Source: Acidimicrobiaceae bacterium (GTDB lineage Bacteria; Actinomycetota; Acidimicrobiia; Acidimicrobiales; JAUTXP01). Taken from it: a stretch of 64,000 bases of DNA. The notes below the pieces were generated by a model. That model saw nothing but the letters and a program-made list of their open reading frames with translations, made no database searches and was not told where the DNA came from. The translations under genes and the position numbers were made by a program. Positions 33,745 through 42,605 of the stretch are shown one piece after another. The stretch covers positions 90,901 to 154,900 of the forward strand of contig JAUTXP010000001.1 of NCBI GenBank assembly GCA_030837965.1. The letters are read 5' to 3'. Position 1 is the stretch's first letter; every line of letters starts with the position of its first letter.

Positions 33745-35637
33745 TTACAGCGTGGTGGCGGTGGTCTTCTTGCCCACGAAGATGGTGACGGTCGAGCCTT
33801 GTTCGGCCTTGGTGCCCGCATCCGGGTTCTGGTCCACGACCCGGCCGTCGTCGGCATCGGACGTGGTGGTCTGGTCCTTGCTCTGTACCTTGAAGCCCGC
33901 GTCCTCCAGCGTCTTGGTGGCCTGGGCCTCGGTCATCCCCTGCACGTCAGGCACATTCACCATGGCCGGACCGCTGGACACGATCACCGTCACGGTCGAG
34001 CCCTTGTCCACCGACTGGCCTGCGGCCGGGTCGGTGCGGATGACCTTGCCGTTGGGCACGCTGGACGACGACTCCTGCTTGGTCGTGGCCCCCAGGCCCA
34101 GCTTGCCCAGGTCGTTGGTGGCCACGGCCGAGTCCTTGCCCGCCTCGTTGGGGATGGTCACCTGCTCCTTGCCGGAAGAGACGGTGAGGTTGACCGCCGT
34201 CCCCTTCGGGGCCTGCTGGCCCGAGGCCGGGTCTTGGCTGAGCACGATCCCTGCGGCCACGGTGTCGCTCGGCTGCGGCTGGACATTGCCCACCTTGAAC
34301 CCCTGGCCGGTGAGCTCGTCCTCCGCCTCCTGCTGCTTGAGCCCGGTGACCCGAGGGACCCGTACCGTCTCCTCGCCTTGGCTGACCCGAAGGGTGATCT
34401 TCGAGCCCTTGGGCGCGTTCTCGCCCGCCTTCGGGTCCTGGGCGAAGACGATGTCCTTGTCCGCCGCGTTGTGCTCGTAGGCGCGTTCGGACGTGAAACC
34501 CTGGTCTTGGAGGATCTTCTCGGCGTCGGCCACCGGCTTGCCCTCCACCGCGGGCACGGCGATGGTGGCCGCGTTGTTGTCCTTGCCGCTGCCGCCCACG
34601 CCGAACTCTCGGGCCAGCAGGAACAGGAGTGCGGCCAGGGCGGCCAGCATCAAGAACAGCAGGGCCACGTAGGCGCCCGTGCGCCGGGCGGGCGCGGCCT
34701 CGACCACGGCCCCGCCGACCATGGTGGCTGGACCGCCCGCCCTGACGGCCTGGGTCTGGGCCGCGACGGCCTGGGTGGGGAGAGGCGGCGGGACGGCCGC
34801 GACCTGCCTTCCCTGCCGGAAGCGCAGGAGGTCGGCCCGCAACTCGTCGGCGCTGGCGTAGCGCTGGTTCGGGTCCTTGGCCATGGCCTGGAGGACGATG
34901 GCCTCGAAGGCGGCGGGCAGGGCCGGGTTGGCCTGGCGGGGCGGGACGGCCTGCTCGCGCACGTGCTTGTAGGCGACGGTGACCGGGTTGTCGCCGGTGA
35001 AGGGCGGCCGCCCGGTGACCATCTCGTAGAGGACGACGCCGAGCGAGTACACGTCGCTGCGGGCGTCGACCGTGGCGCCCTGGGCCTGCTCGGGCGAGAA
35101 GTAGGTGGCCGTGCCCATGACCGCGCCGGTCTGCGTCAGGTTCTCGTTGGCCGAGGCCGCGGCCCGGGCGATGCCGAAGTCGGCCACCTTGACGCGGTCC
35201 TCGCTGTCGATGAGGACGTTGCCCGGCTTCACGTCTCTGTGCACCACGCCGTTGCGGTGGGCGAAGGCGAGGGCCCCGGCCACCTCGGCGCCGATGTCGG
35301 CGGCCCGGTCGGGGAGCAGCCTGCCTTCGTTGCGGATGACCTCGGACAGGGTCATGCCGTCCACGAACTCCATGACGATGAAGTAGGTGCCGCCCTCCTC
35401 GCCCCAGTCGTAGACGGACACGATGTTGGGGTGGCTCAGGTTGGCCGCGGCCTGGGCCTCCCTGCGGAAGCGCTCCACGAAGCTCGGGTCCGTGGACAGC
35501 TCGGGGAACAGCATCTTGAGCGCGACCCTGCGGTCGAGCAGTTGGTCCCTGGCCAGGTACACCTCGGCCATGCCCCCGCGCGCGATCTGGCGCACGATCT
35601 CGTACCGGCCGCTGTAGAGGTGGGGCGTGCGAGCCAT
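33745..35637 (-). CDS. pknB: Ser/Thr protein kinase PknB with four PASTA domains
   Basis: 630-aa membrane kinase controlling peptidoglycan synthesis and division. Kinase domain: glycine loop IARGGMAEVYLA, Lys41, HRDVKPGN (Asp135), DFG at 153-155 and an activation loop LTQTGAVMGTATYFSPEQ with candidate autophosphorylation threonines 168, 170 and 176. A membrane helix lies near 332-355 (YVALLFLMLAALAALLFLLA). Outside the cell are four PASTA repeats, starting VPAVEGKPVADAEKIL, VPRVTGLKQQEAEDEL, IPNEAGKDSAVATNDL and VPDVQGMTEAQATKTL, which bind muropeptides. It is the last gene of the minus-strand cassette, 12 nt behind pbpA. No PknA gene is present. Confidence 0.95.
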   Translation of the reverse strand: MARTPHLYSGRYEIVRQIARGGMAEVYLARDQLLDRRVALKMLFPELSTDPSFVERFRREAQAAANLSHPNIVSVYDWGEEGGTYFIVMEFVDGMTLSEVIRNEGRLLPDRAADIGAEVAGALAFAHRNGVVHRDVKPGNVLIDSEDRVKVADFGIARAAASANENLTQTGAVMGTATYFSPEQAQGATVDARSDVYSLGVVLYEMVTGRPPFTGDNPVTVAYKHVREQAVPPRQANPALPAAFEAIVLQAMAKDPNQRYASADELRADLLRFRQGRQVAAVPPPLPTQAVAAQTQAVRAGGPATMVGGAVVEAAPARRTGAYVALLFLMLAALAALLFLLAREFGVGGSGKDNNAATIAVPAVEGKPVADAEKILQDQGFTSERAYEHNAADKDIVFAQDPKAGENAPKGSKITLRVSQGEETVRVPRVTGLKQQEAEDELTGQGFKVGNVQPQPSDTVAAGIVLSQDPASGQQAPKGTAVNLTVSSGKEQVTIPNEAGKDSAVATNDLGKLGLGATTKQESSSSVPNGKVIRTDPAAGQSVDKGSTVTVIVSSGPAMVNVPDVQGMTEAQATKTLEDAGFKVQSKDQTTTSDADDGRVVDQNPDAGTKAEQGSTVTIFVGKKTTATTL

Positions 35638-35649
35638 GTCCGGGGCAGC

Positions 35650-37092
35650 CTAGGGGGCCAGTGCGGCCTGGATCATGGCCCTGGCGATGGGCGCGGCGAC
35701 CCGTCCGCCGGTCACGTTGTCGCCCAAGCCGGGCTGGCTCTCGACGATGACGGCCACCGCGATCCGGGGCGCCTCGGCCGGTGCGAAGGCGATCATCCAG
35801 GCGTGGGAGTTGTCGCCCACGGTCTGGGCCGTGCCCGTCTTGGCCGCCACCTGTACGCCAGGGATGGCCACCCGCGTGGCCGTGCCGCCATTGACCACGC
35901 CGATCATCATGTCCCGCAGGGCGGCCGCGTTCTGGGGCGACATGGCCCGCTGCCAAGGCTCAGGATTGGCGCTGCGCACCACCGCGCCCTCGCTGTCACG
36001 GACCTCGGCCAACAGGTGGGGCTTCATCACCGTGCCTGCATTGGCGACCCCCGCGGCGACGAGGGCCATCTGCAGCGGGCTGGCCGCGACGTCCTGCTGA
36101 CCGATGGCCGACTGCGCCAGCGCGGGCTGGTTGTGGGCGAAGTCCTGCTCGCCGAAGACCGACTTGGCCACAGCGGGGAGATCGAGCGGCGGCCGGTCGT
36201 CGAAGCCGAAGGCGTGGGCCTGGTCGGTGAGCTTCTGGGGCCCGAGGTCGAGCCCGATCTGGCCGAACCCGGTATTGCACGAGACCTTCAACAGTTGGGG
36301 CAGCGGGCCTCCGCACGACTCGCCGCCGAAGTTCTTGAGGTTGCGCGTGGTCTGGGGCAGGTCCAGCTCGCGCAGGACGGGATAGGGCTTGGCTGCCAGG
36401 TCGGGTTGGCGTTCGAGCACGGCCGCGCTGGTGACCACCTTGAACGTGGAGCCTGGCGCGTACCGCTCCCGATAGGCGCGGGGGAGCAAGGGCCGGTTCG
36501 GGTCCTTCGTCAGGGTGTCCCAACTGGCCTGCACGGCGCGCTGGTCGTGGGCGGCCAACGGGTTGGGGTCGAAGCTGGGGAAGCTCCACATGGCCAGCAC
36601 GGCTCCGTCGGCCGGGTTGATGGCGACCACCGCGCCCTTGCGGTTGCCCAGCGCGTCCCTGGCCACCTGTTGCAGCTTCTTCGTGGCCGTGATGGTGAGG
36701 TTGCCGGTGCGGGTGCGGTCCGATAGCAGGTCCCGCACGTTGCGCAGCCGGTCGGTGTGACCCGCGAGGTCGTCGTTGTAGGTCTTCTCCAGGCCCTCGG
36801 CCCCGTAGGTGAAGGAGAAGTAGCCGGTGAGGTGGCCGAACAGGTCCCTTTCCGGGTACTGGCGTTGGAGCTTGAAGGCGTCGGCACTGGGGACGGACTG
36901 GGCCAGCACCACGCCGTCCGCGGTCTGGATCACGCCCCGGTCGCCGGAGAAGTCCTTCGTCGCCTTGCGGGTGTTGCCCGGCTTGTTGGACAGCTCGTTG
37001 GCCTTGACCACCTGGAGGTAGTTCAGGCGGGCGAACAGCATGCTGAACAGCAGCAGCAGGACCACGCCCAGCCGACGGATCTGCCTATCCAT
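35650..37092 (-). CDS. pbpA: Class B penicillin-binding protein PbpA
   Basis: 480-aa peptidoglycan D,D-transpeptidase anchored by an N-terminal helix (about 7-25). The dimerisation region holds SGDRGVIQTADGVVLA. The transpeptidase motifs are SxxK in PGSTFK (Ser214), SxN in VSCNTG and KTG in AAKTGTAQT. It works with the SEDS glycosyltransferase encoded immediately upstream; the two genes overlap by 8 nt. Length and motif spacing match actinobacterial PbpA, needed for septation. Likely regulated by PknB phosphorylation, as in Mycobacterium. Confidence 0.95.
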   Translation of the reverse strand: MDRQIRRLGVVLLLLFSMLFARLNYLQVVKANELSNKPGNTRKATKDFSGDRGVIQTADGVVLAQSVPSADAFKLQRQYPERDLFGHLTGYFSFTYGAEGLEKTYNDDLAGHTDRLRNVRDLLSDRTRTGNLTITATKKLQQVARDALGNRKGAVVAINPADGAVLAMWSFPSFDPNPLAAHDQRAVQASWDTLTKDPNRPLLPRAYRERYAPGSTFKVVTSAAVLERQPDLAAKPYPVLRELDLPQTTRNLKNFGGESCGGPLPQLLKVSCNTGFGQIGLDLGPQKLTDQAHAFGFDDRPPLDLPAVAKSVFGEQDFAHNQPALAQSAIGQQDVAASPLQMALVAAGVANAGTVMKPHLLAEVRDSEGAVVRSANPEPWQRAMSPQNAAALRDMMIGVVNGGTATRVAIPGVQVAAKTGTAQTVGDNSHAWMIAFAPAEAPRIAVAVIVESQPGLGDNVTGGRVAAPIARAMIQAALAP

Positions 37093-38398
37093 CGACCGCT
37101 CCCGCGGGCGCTGCCGCTCCGCCGGCCCTGAGCTTGCGCTCCACGCTGTCGTTGGAGATGCGCAACAGCATCGCCAGCAGCACGTAGTTGGCGACCAACG
37201 ACGACCCGCCGTAGGACACGAACGGCAGAGTGATGCCGGTCAGCGGAACCAACTGGGTGACCCCGCCGATGATGATGAAGGTCTGGACGCCGAGGATGAG
37301 GGTGAGCCCGGTGGCCAGCAGCTTCTCGAAGGGCTGGTCGGCTCGCAGGGCGATGCGCAGGCCGACGCCCACGATGACGAGGAAGGCGGTCACCAGCGCG
37401 ACCGTGCCCATCAGGCCGAGCTCCTCGCCGATGGCCGCGAAGATGAAGTCCGTGGCCGCGGCCGGGATCTTCTGCGGGCTGCCCAGCCCGATGCCCGCCC
37501 CGGCCAGTCCGCCCGACCCCATGGCGTACAGGCCCTGCACCAGTTGGTAGCCCTCGTTCGACGCGTACTTCCAAGGGTCGTGCCAGATGCGGACCCGCTC
37601 CTGCACGTGGGCGAACGACTTGTAAGCGAAGAGCGACCCCATGGCGAACAGGACGGAGCCCAAGGCCAGATAGGCCCCCCGGTCGGTGGCCACCCAGAGC
37701 ATCCCGATGAACAGGGCGAAGAACAGGAGCGACGAGCCGAGGTCCTTCTCGGCCGTCATCACCAGCAGCGAGAAGCCCCACGCCAGCAGCAGCGGGGCCA
37801 GGGCCCGTGGCTGTGGCAGGAGCCTGCCCCGACCGAAGTCCGAGAGCAGCTCACGTTTCTCCACCAGATAGGCGGCGAAGAACACGGCCAACGCGATCTT
37901 GGCCAGCTCGCCCGGTTGGAAGTTGACCGGGCCGAGCCGCACCCACAGGCGGGCCCCGTGGATGGTGCGGCCCACCCCGGGCAGCAGCGGCATCATCAGC
38001 AAGCCCACGCCGAGCAGTGCGAACGTGTAGCGGTATCGGTCCAGGTCCCTGGCCTGGCGGACCACGACGACGGTGGCGATGAAGGCCACGATGCCGAGCA
38101 GGGTCCAGGTGGCTTGGAGGCCCGCCAAGTCCCGGTTGAGGCGGGCGATGAACACGTACCCGATGCCGTTGAGCAGGCCCGCCATCGGCAGCAGCACGCT
38201 GTCGGCGTGGGGCGCGAAGCGGCGCAGGGCCACGTGGGCCACGCCGAGCAGGCCGAGGATCATGCCGAGGAAGGGCCCGATGTTGGCGGGCAGCGAGGCC
38301 GTCTTGCCCAAGCCCGCCAGCACGTAGGCGCCCGCGGTCACGATGGCCACGATCAAGAGGAGGCCGAGCTCGGTGTCCCGGCGACTGGCCCGGGTCAT
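37085..38398 (-). CDS. rodA: SEDS peptidoglycan glycosyltransferase (RodA/FtsW)
   Basis: 437-aa polytopic protein of the SEDS family that polymerises lipid II into glycan chains. About ten hydrophobic helices are visible. Family motifs include GARLWVRLGPVNFQPGELAKI (extracellular loop; catalytic Asp region follows), EKDLGSSLLFF, FIFAAIGEELGLMG and LPFVSYGGSS. Its position directly before pbpA fits the RodA/FtsW partner of the class B PBP. The start overlaps the end of pstP by 4 nt (ATGA). FtsW and RodA cannot be separated by sequence alone; rodA is used by analogy with the Mycobacterium cassette. Confidence 0.93.
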   Translation of the reverse strand: MTRASRRDTELGLLLIVAIVTAGAYVLAGLGKTASLPANIGPFLGMILGLLGVAHVALRRFAPHADSVLLPMAGLLNGIGYVFIARLNRDLAGLQATWTLLGIVAFIATVVVVRQARDLDRYRYTFALLGVGLLMMPLLPGVGRTIHGARLWVRLGPVNFQPGELAKIALAVFFAAYLVEKRELLSDFGRGRLLPQPRALAPLLLAWGFSLLVMTAEKDLGSSLLFFALFIGMLWVATDRGAYLALGSVLFAMGSLFAYKSFAHVQERVRIWHDPWKYASNEGYQLVQGLYAMGSGGLAGAGIGLGSPQKIPAAATDFIFAAIGEELGLMGTVALVTAFLVIVGVGLRIALRADQPFEKLLATGLTLILGVQTFIIIGGVTQLVPLTGITLPFVSYGGSSLVANYVLLAMLLRISNDSVERKLRAGGAAAPAGAVDG

Positions 38399-39702
38399 GG
38401 GATCTGGGAGGCGGTGGTCGGGGTCGGGGTCGGGGTGCCGCCGGGCTGGCCTGGCGTGCCCGTGCCCGTGCCCGTGGTCGTTGACGTGGCGCCGGGGTCG
38501 GCACCGGCCGGGGGCGTGGTTGCCGCGGCCTGGCGCAGGTTGCGGACATAGGCCCGGGCCGCGGCCAGGGACGACTCCTCCTTGCCCGCCCGCACGTCGT
38601 CCACGTAGGCAGGCGGCACATCGGCCTCACCCAGGTCGGTGCGCTGCTTCACGGTGGGCTTGAACCACAGCAGCCCACCGGGGCGGCCTTGGTAGATGAC
38701 GACGGTGGCGTCGTCGATGCCCACGTAGTACGCCCCCCGCGCGTAGAAGCCGATGGCGGCCAGGGCCCCGGCCAGGACGAGCAACAGGGCGAGGACGAAC
38801 ACGACCGACTTGACCGTGATGCGCCGGGGCCGGCGGGCGGGCGGGGTGGCGGACTCGACTGCTTCGGGTGCACGTGGCTCTGGCTGCGGAGGTTTGGCGG
38901 CGACGGCGATGTCGCGCTCGACGGGGCGCGGCGCCACCGGGGTGGCAGCCACCGCGGCCGAGGCCCTTGCCGCTCGGTCGTCGTCATCGACCACGTCGAC
39001 CACGACCACGGTGATGTTGTCGCTCCCGCCGTTGGTGCGGGCCAGGTGAACCAGTTCATGGGCCGCGTCGTCCGGGTCGTGGTGGCGGCGCAGGATGGAG
39101 GCGATCTCGTGGTCGGCCACCTCGTTCATGAGGCCGTCGGACGCAAGGAGATACCGGTCGCCGACGAACGGAGTCACCCCGAAGCAGTCGACCTCGACGT
39201 CGGGCTGCACGCCGAGGGCCCGGGTCAGGATGTGGCGCTGGGGGTGGATGGACGCCTCGTCCGGCGTGAGTCTGCCGGTGCGCACCATCTCCTCGACCAG
39301 GCTGTGGTCGTCCGTGAGCTGCTCCAACTCGCCGTCGCGCATGCGGTAGGCGCGGGAGTCGCCCACGTTCACCACGGCCAGCACGTCGTCCTCGTCCTCT
39401 TCCACGAGGGCCACGGCGGTGAGGGTCGTGCCCATGCCGCGTAGGGCGGGGTCCTCCCTGGCCCGGTCGAAGATGGCGTCGTTGGCTCGACGCACGGCGT
39501 CGGCCAAGGCATCACGGGAGTGGTCGGCGGCGAAGGTGGCCTTGAGAGTGGCCACGGCGATGGCCGATGCCACTTCGCCCGCCGCAGGGCCGCCCATGCC
39601 GTCGGCCACCGCGAACACGGGCGACTCGACCAGCAGGCTGTCCTCGTTGTTGGTGCGGACCCGGCCCACGTCGGTGGCCGCCCCCCAGCGCAGGGCCGTC
39701 AT
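38395..39702 (-). CDS. pstP: PP2C-type Ser/Thr phosphatase PstP
   Basis: 435-aa membrane phosphatase that reverses PknB phosphorylation. The PP2C domain (1-240) shows GAATDVGRVRTNNEDS, the metal-binding ADGMGG, NVGDSRAYRMRDG, LASDGLMNEV and GGSDNITVVVV. A Pro/Ala-rich linker precedes a membrane helix (about 305-328, VKSVVFVLALLLVLAGALAAIGF). A 105-residue extracytoplasmic part with a Thr/Gly/Pro-rich tail follows, longer than the core enzyme. ATG 39702 overlaps the fhaB stop (ATGA), and the stop overlaps the rodA start, so translation is coupled through the cassette. Confidence 0.94.
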   Translation of the reverse strand: MTALRWGAATDVGRVRTNNEDSLLVESPVFAVADGMGGPAAGEVASAIAVATLKATFAADHSRDALADAVRRANDAIFDRAREDPALRGMGTTLTAVALVEEDEDDVLAVVNVGDSRAYRMRDGELEQLTDDHSLVEEMVRTGRLTPDEASIHPQRHILTRALGVQPDVEVDCFGVTPFVGDRYLLASDGLMNEVADHEIASILRRHHDPDDAAHELVHLARTNGGSDNITVVVVDVVDDDDRAARASAAVAATPVAPRPVERDIAVAAKPPQPEPRAPEAVESATPPARRPRRITVKSVVFVLALLLVLAGALAAIGFYARGAYYVGIDDATVVIYQGRPGGLLWFKPTVKQRTDLGEADVPPAYVDDVRAGKEESSLAAARAYVRNLRQAAATTPPAGADPGATSTTTGTGTGTPGQPGGTPTPTPTTASQIP

Positions 39703-40169
39703 TTGGTGACCTCGAGGACGGTCTGGCCCACTTGGACGCGGTCGCCGCGGCGGAGGGCAACGGGCCCGGTCAGCTTCTTGCGATTGAGGAAGGTGCCGTT
39801 GGTGGAGCCCATGTCCTCGATGAACAGGCTGCCGTCCCTGCGGAAGATGCGGGCGTGGAGCTGCGAGACGTAGCTGTCGGCCGCCAGTGCGACTTGGCAG
39901 GTGGCGGCCCGACCGATCTTCAGCTCGTCCGACACGTCGTACACCTGGCCCTTGCGGGCCGCGGGCTCGACCACCTTGAGGCGGGCCGGGCCCGTGGGTT
40001 GGCCGGTAGCCGCGGGGGCGGCGGCCGGGGCTTGGGCGGCGCGGGGCGGGGCGGTCACGACCGCGGGCGTGCGCGCGTCCGACCACACGGCCCAGATGAC
40101 GCGCAGCAGGAACAGCCACACCAGCAGAAGCAGGCAGAACGTCAGGATTTGCAGCAGGGACTCGGGCAC
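39699..40169 (-). CDS. fhaB: FHA-domain protein FhaB (FipA)
   Basis: 156-aa protein with an N-terminal membrane helix (about 5-29, LLQILTFCLLLLVWLFLLRVI), an Ala/Pro-rich linker and a C-terminal FHA domain. The phosphothreonine-binding signature is LKIGRAATCQ, YVSQLHARIF and DMGSTNGTFLN. FhaB-type proteins read PknA/PknB phosphorylation and link FtsZ with later division proteins. The gene is 18 nt behind fhaA and overlaps pstP. Confidence 0.93.
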   Translation of the reverse strand: MPESLLQILTFCLLLLVWLFLLRVIWAVWSDARTPAVVTAPPRAAQAPAAAPAATGQPTGPARLKVVEPAARKGQVYDVSDELKIGRAATCQVALAADSYVSQLHARIFRRDGSLFIEDMGSTNGTFLNRKKLTGPVALRRGDRVQVGQTVLEVTK

Positions 40170-40187
40170 TGGGCTGGCTCCTGGCTC

Positions 40188-40841
40188 CTAGGACGCCTCG
40201 AAGCGCAAGGTGGTGCCGCCGACGGTGATGGCGTCGCCGTCGCTGATGGCCCGCTCCTTCACGCCTGCCCCGTTGACCTGAGTGCCGTTGGTGGAGCCGA
40301 GGTCGACCACGACCACACCAACCCCGTCCCGGCGTACCTCGGCGTGGCGGCGGCTCACCTTGGAGTCGGCCAGCACGATCTCGCACTCAGGCAGGCGGCC
40401 GATGGTGACGGGATCGTCGCCGACCGGGATGCGATCGCCGTCAGGCAGCACGAGGGCGCCCACGATCCCGCCCTCGCCCTCGCGCACCTCGCCGCTGAGC
40501 AGGAACATGCCCGGGCTGAGGGACGAGTCGGTGTCCAGTTCGACCGTGACAGGCCCGAGGAAGTGGTATCCCTCGGTGCGGGCGTGCTCCCTGGCCGCGT
40601 CGGCCAGCTCACGGGTGAGGGCGTCTTCGAACGTGGCGAAGCGCTCGCGGTCGGCCGGGGCCAGGGCGAAGGTGAAGGCGTTGGGCACGAGGATGCCCCG
40701 CAGGGCGTTGGTGCGCTGGACGTCCATCTCCCTGGTGAGGCGCCGGCCCAGCTCCACCGGTTGGAGCCCGCCGCGGAAGGCTTTGGCGAACACGCCTTCC
40801 ACCAAGCGCTCAAGGCGCCGCTCGAACCCCTGGAGTCCCAT
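40188..40841 (-). CDS. fhaA: FHA-domain protein FhaA (DUF3662-FHA)
   Basis: 217-aa soluble protein. The N-terminal DUF3662 domain (1-115; GLQGFERRLERLVEGVFAKA start, VQRTNALRGILVPNAFTF) precedes a short linker and a C-terminal FHA domain with VTIGRLPECEIVL, VSRRHAEVRRD and DLGSTNGTQVNG. It is shorter than Mycobacterium FhaA because the long repetitive linker is missing. It is the first gene of the minus-strand cell-wall cassette; ATG 40841 marks the conserved MGLQ start. It reads PknB phosphorylation and interacts with the MurJ/peptidoglycan machinery in relatives. Confidence 0.93.
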   Translation of the reverse strand: MGLQGFERRLERLVEGVFAKAFRGGLQPVELGRRLTREMDVQRTNALRGILVPNAFTFALAPADRERFATFEDALTRELADAAREHARTEGYHFLGPVTVELDTDSSLSPGMFLLSGEVREGEGGIVGALVLPDGDRIPVGDDPVTIGRLPECEIVLADSKVSRRHAEVRRDGVGVVVVDLGSTNGTQVNGAGVKERAISDGDAITVGGTTLRFEAS

Positions 40842-40954
40842 GGCGCGAAACCCTACCCAAGGGGTGTGACAGCGAGTCCGAGCAGGGGTCGGTCGGGCGG
40901 GCGCAGGCCGAAGAGCCGCGGGAGGGCAATCGGCTAGCCTCGTCGGACGCACTC

Positions 40955-41038
<84 letters not shown>

Positions 41039-41052
41039 CGTCGGTTGGAACG

Positions 41053-41099
41053 TTCTTGTCGCGATGAGTGCCGTATACGGCCTGAAAGCGCGACAAGAA
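41053..41099. terminator. Nested palindromic hairpin after tRNA-Leu
   Basis: TTCTTGTCGCG (41053-41063) pairs perfectly with CGCGACAAGAA (41089-41099), and inside is a perfect 12-bp palindrome GCCGTATACGGC (41070-41081). It lies between convergent tRNA-Leu and the VOC gene. Probably a bidirectional terminator; the inner palindrome could also bind a protein. Confidence 0.65.
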
Positions 41100-41103
41100 A
41101 CCC

Positions 41104-41883
41104 CTAGGAGTGCGGGGCCTCGGCCAACTGGATGACGGCGAACAGGGCGCCGTGCGGGTCCTTGAGCACGGCCATGCGCCCGACAGCCAGGTCCATGGTC
41201 GGCGTGACCGCTGAACCGCCGCCTGCCTCGGCCTTGGTCAGCGTCTCGTCGGTGTCGGCCACCGCGAAGTACGCCAGCCAGTGGGAGGGCACGTCGGCAG
41301 GCATGTCGGCGCCCATCTCCATCATCCCGCCGATGGAGCGGTCGCCCAGTTGGAACTCGGTGTACGTCATCCCCGGCTCGGCGTCGCTCGACTTGGCCCC
41401 CCAGCCGAACACGGCCTCATAGAACGCGGCGGCCTTGGCCGTGTCCCGAGTGGTCAACTCGTTCCAGCACAGCGTGCCCGCTTCGTTCACCAACTGGGCG
41501 CCGATGTGCTGGTTGGGCTGCCACACGGAGAAGGCGGCGCCGGTCGGGTCCACGGCCACGGCCATGCGCCCGGCGTCGAACACGTCCATGGGCGGCACGA
41601 GCACGGTGCCACCCGCCTCCTCGATGAGCTGCACGGTCTTGTCCGCGTCGTCCGAGGTCACGTACGTGGTCCAGTACGGCGGCCCCGGGTTCATCTGCGG
41701 TCCCAATCCGGCCACGGTCTTGCCGTTGAGCTTGCACATGGCGTAGCCGCCCGCGTCCGCGCCTTGGTCCTCCACCTCCCAGCCGAACAAGGCGGCGTAG
41801 AACGCGCTCGCCTCGCTCACACTGGGCGTGCCGAGGTCCACCCACGAAGGCGTGCCGGGCTCATACGAAGTCATCTCAGGCAT
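41104..41883 (-). CDS. Tandem VOC (glyoxalase/bleomycin-resistance fold) protein
   Basis: 259-aa soluble protein with two vicinal-oxygen-chelate domains (about 12-128 and 137-255). Each has the F-Y-x-x-L/V-F-G-W pattern (SAFYAALFGWEV; AAFYEAVFGWGAK), an Asp-Pro-x-G-A end (VDPTGAAFSVWQ; KDPHGALFAVIQ) and central beta strands. It resembles actinobacterial CFP-30B-like proteins; the substrate is unknown. ATG 41883 or the internal ATG four residues later may start it. It is probably co-transcribed with the small zinc-ribbon gene 9 nt upstream. Confidence 0.8.
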   Translation of the reverse strand: MPEMTSYEPGTPSWVDLGTPSVSEASAFYAALFGWEVEDQGADAGGYAMCKLNGKTVAGLGPQMNPGPPYWTTYVTSDDADKTVQLIEEAGGTVLVPPMDVFDAGRMAVAVDPTGAAFSVWQPNQHIGAQLVNEAGTLCWNELTTRDTAKAAAFYEAVFGWGAKSSDAEPGMTYTEFQLGDRSIGGMMEMGADMPADVPSHWLAYFAVADTDETLTKAEAGGGSAVTPTMDLAVGRMAVLKDPHGALFAVIQLAEAPHS

Positions 41884-41892
41884 GGGCGCACG

Positions 41893-42084
41893 CTACACCT
41901 CGCCATGGTCCCTGCAACTGGCCGCCAGCCTGCCGGGCGTGACGGCCACGACGAGCCGCCTCCCGCACTCTGGACAGAACCGAGGGGCGGGCGCATGCGC
42001 CTGATCGACGGGCCCGACGCACGCGCCGTCGCACTGCTCGGTCGACTGTCCGCACCATCGACAATGGCCGTCGACCCCGTCCAC
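41893..42084 (-). CDS. Small zinc-ribbon protein (63 aa)
   Basis: 63-aa protein with three Cys pairs or near-pairs: HCRWCGQ, EQCDGAC and FCPECGRRL, plus SCRDHG at the end. Two zinc sites are plausible. No membrane helix. GTG 42084 is the only reasonable start, with a weak upstream site. It lies 9 nt before the VOC gene in the same direction. Function unknown. Confidence 0.55.
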   Translation of the reverse strand: MDGVDGHCRWCGQSTEQCDGACVGPVDQAHAPAPRFCPECGRRLVVAVTPGRLAASCRDHGEV

Positions 42085-42154
42085 GGCGGCTCAACGTAGA
42101 GGCATCGGGAGGGCGCTTCGGAAGAAAGCGCGCCTATCTACCCGGAAATGACGA

Positions 42155-42604
42155 ATGACAATCCGTTTGCTTGGGCACATACCCCGTCTGGTGGCTCCCA
42201 CGTCGAACCCTCCGCTGCTCCACCGCTTCGCTCCCCACGTGGCCGAGTTGCCCATCGCCCGACGCGCCTTGCGCGAGTGGCTGGAGCGAACCCCCCGGGA
42301 GACCGAGGCCACCCAGGAGCTGCTGATCGTGGCCACCGAGCTGTGTACCAACGCCGTGCGCCACGCCGCCTCCGGGCTGGTGACCCTGCGGGCGTGGGAG
42401 GAGGGCAAGGAGGTCGTGGTCGAGATCGAGGCCATGGACAACGTGCCCGAGACCTCCACCGTCGTGCGCAGCCTCGACGACCCCTACGAAGAAGGGGGCA
42501 GAGGCATGCTCATCGTCCAGTCGCTGTGTGACGACCTGTCGATCGTGATGCGGGGCAGGGTGCGCTTCGTCCGCTGCCGCAAGCGGGTGGCCCTCCCCGC
42601 GTAG
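42155..42604 (+). CDS. RsbW-like anti-sigma serine kinase/ATPase
   Basis: 149-aa GHKL ATPase of the anti-sigma type. The N-box is VATELCTNAVRHA (Asn66), and the ATP-lid region is GGRGMLIVQSLCD. Such proteins bind and inhibit a sigma factor and phosphorylate a STAS antagonist. The expected D-x-x/P-x-x-P segment reads EAMDNVPETS. It is convergent with a STAS gene (1 nt between stops), which is likely its partner. ATG 42155 is used; a preceding GGA is weak. No sigma gene is in the window. Confidence 0.8.
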   Translation: MTIRLLGHIPRLVAPTSNPPLLHRFAPHVAELPIARRALREWLERTPRETEATQELLIVATELCTNAVRHAASGLVTLRAWEEGKEVVVEIEAMDNVPETSTVVRSLDDPYEEGGRGMLIVQSLCDDLSIVMRGRVRFVRCRKRVALPA

Positions 42605-42605
42605 C

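Noticed and set aside
33799..36726. 975-codon plus-strand frame opposite pknB and pbpA
   Set aside because: Both minus-strand genes have complete catalytic motifs; the plus frame is a composition artefact.
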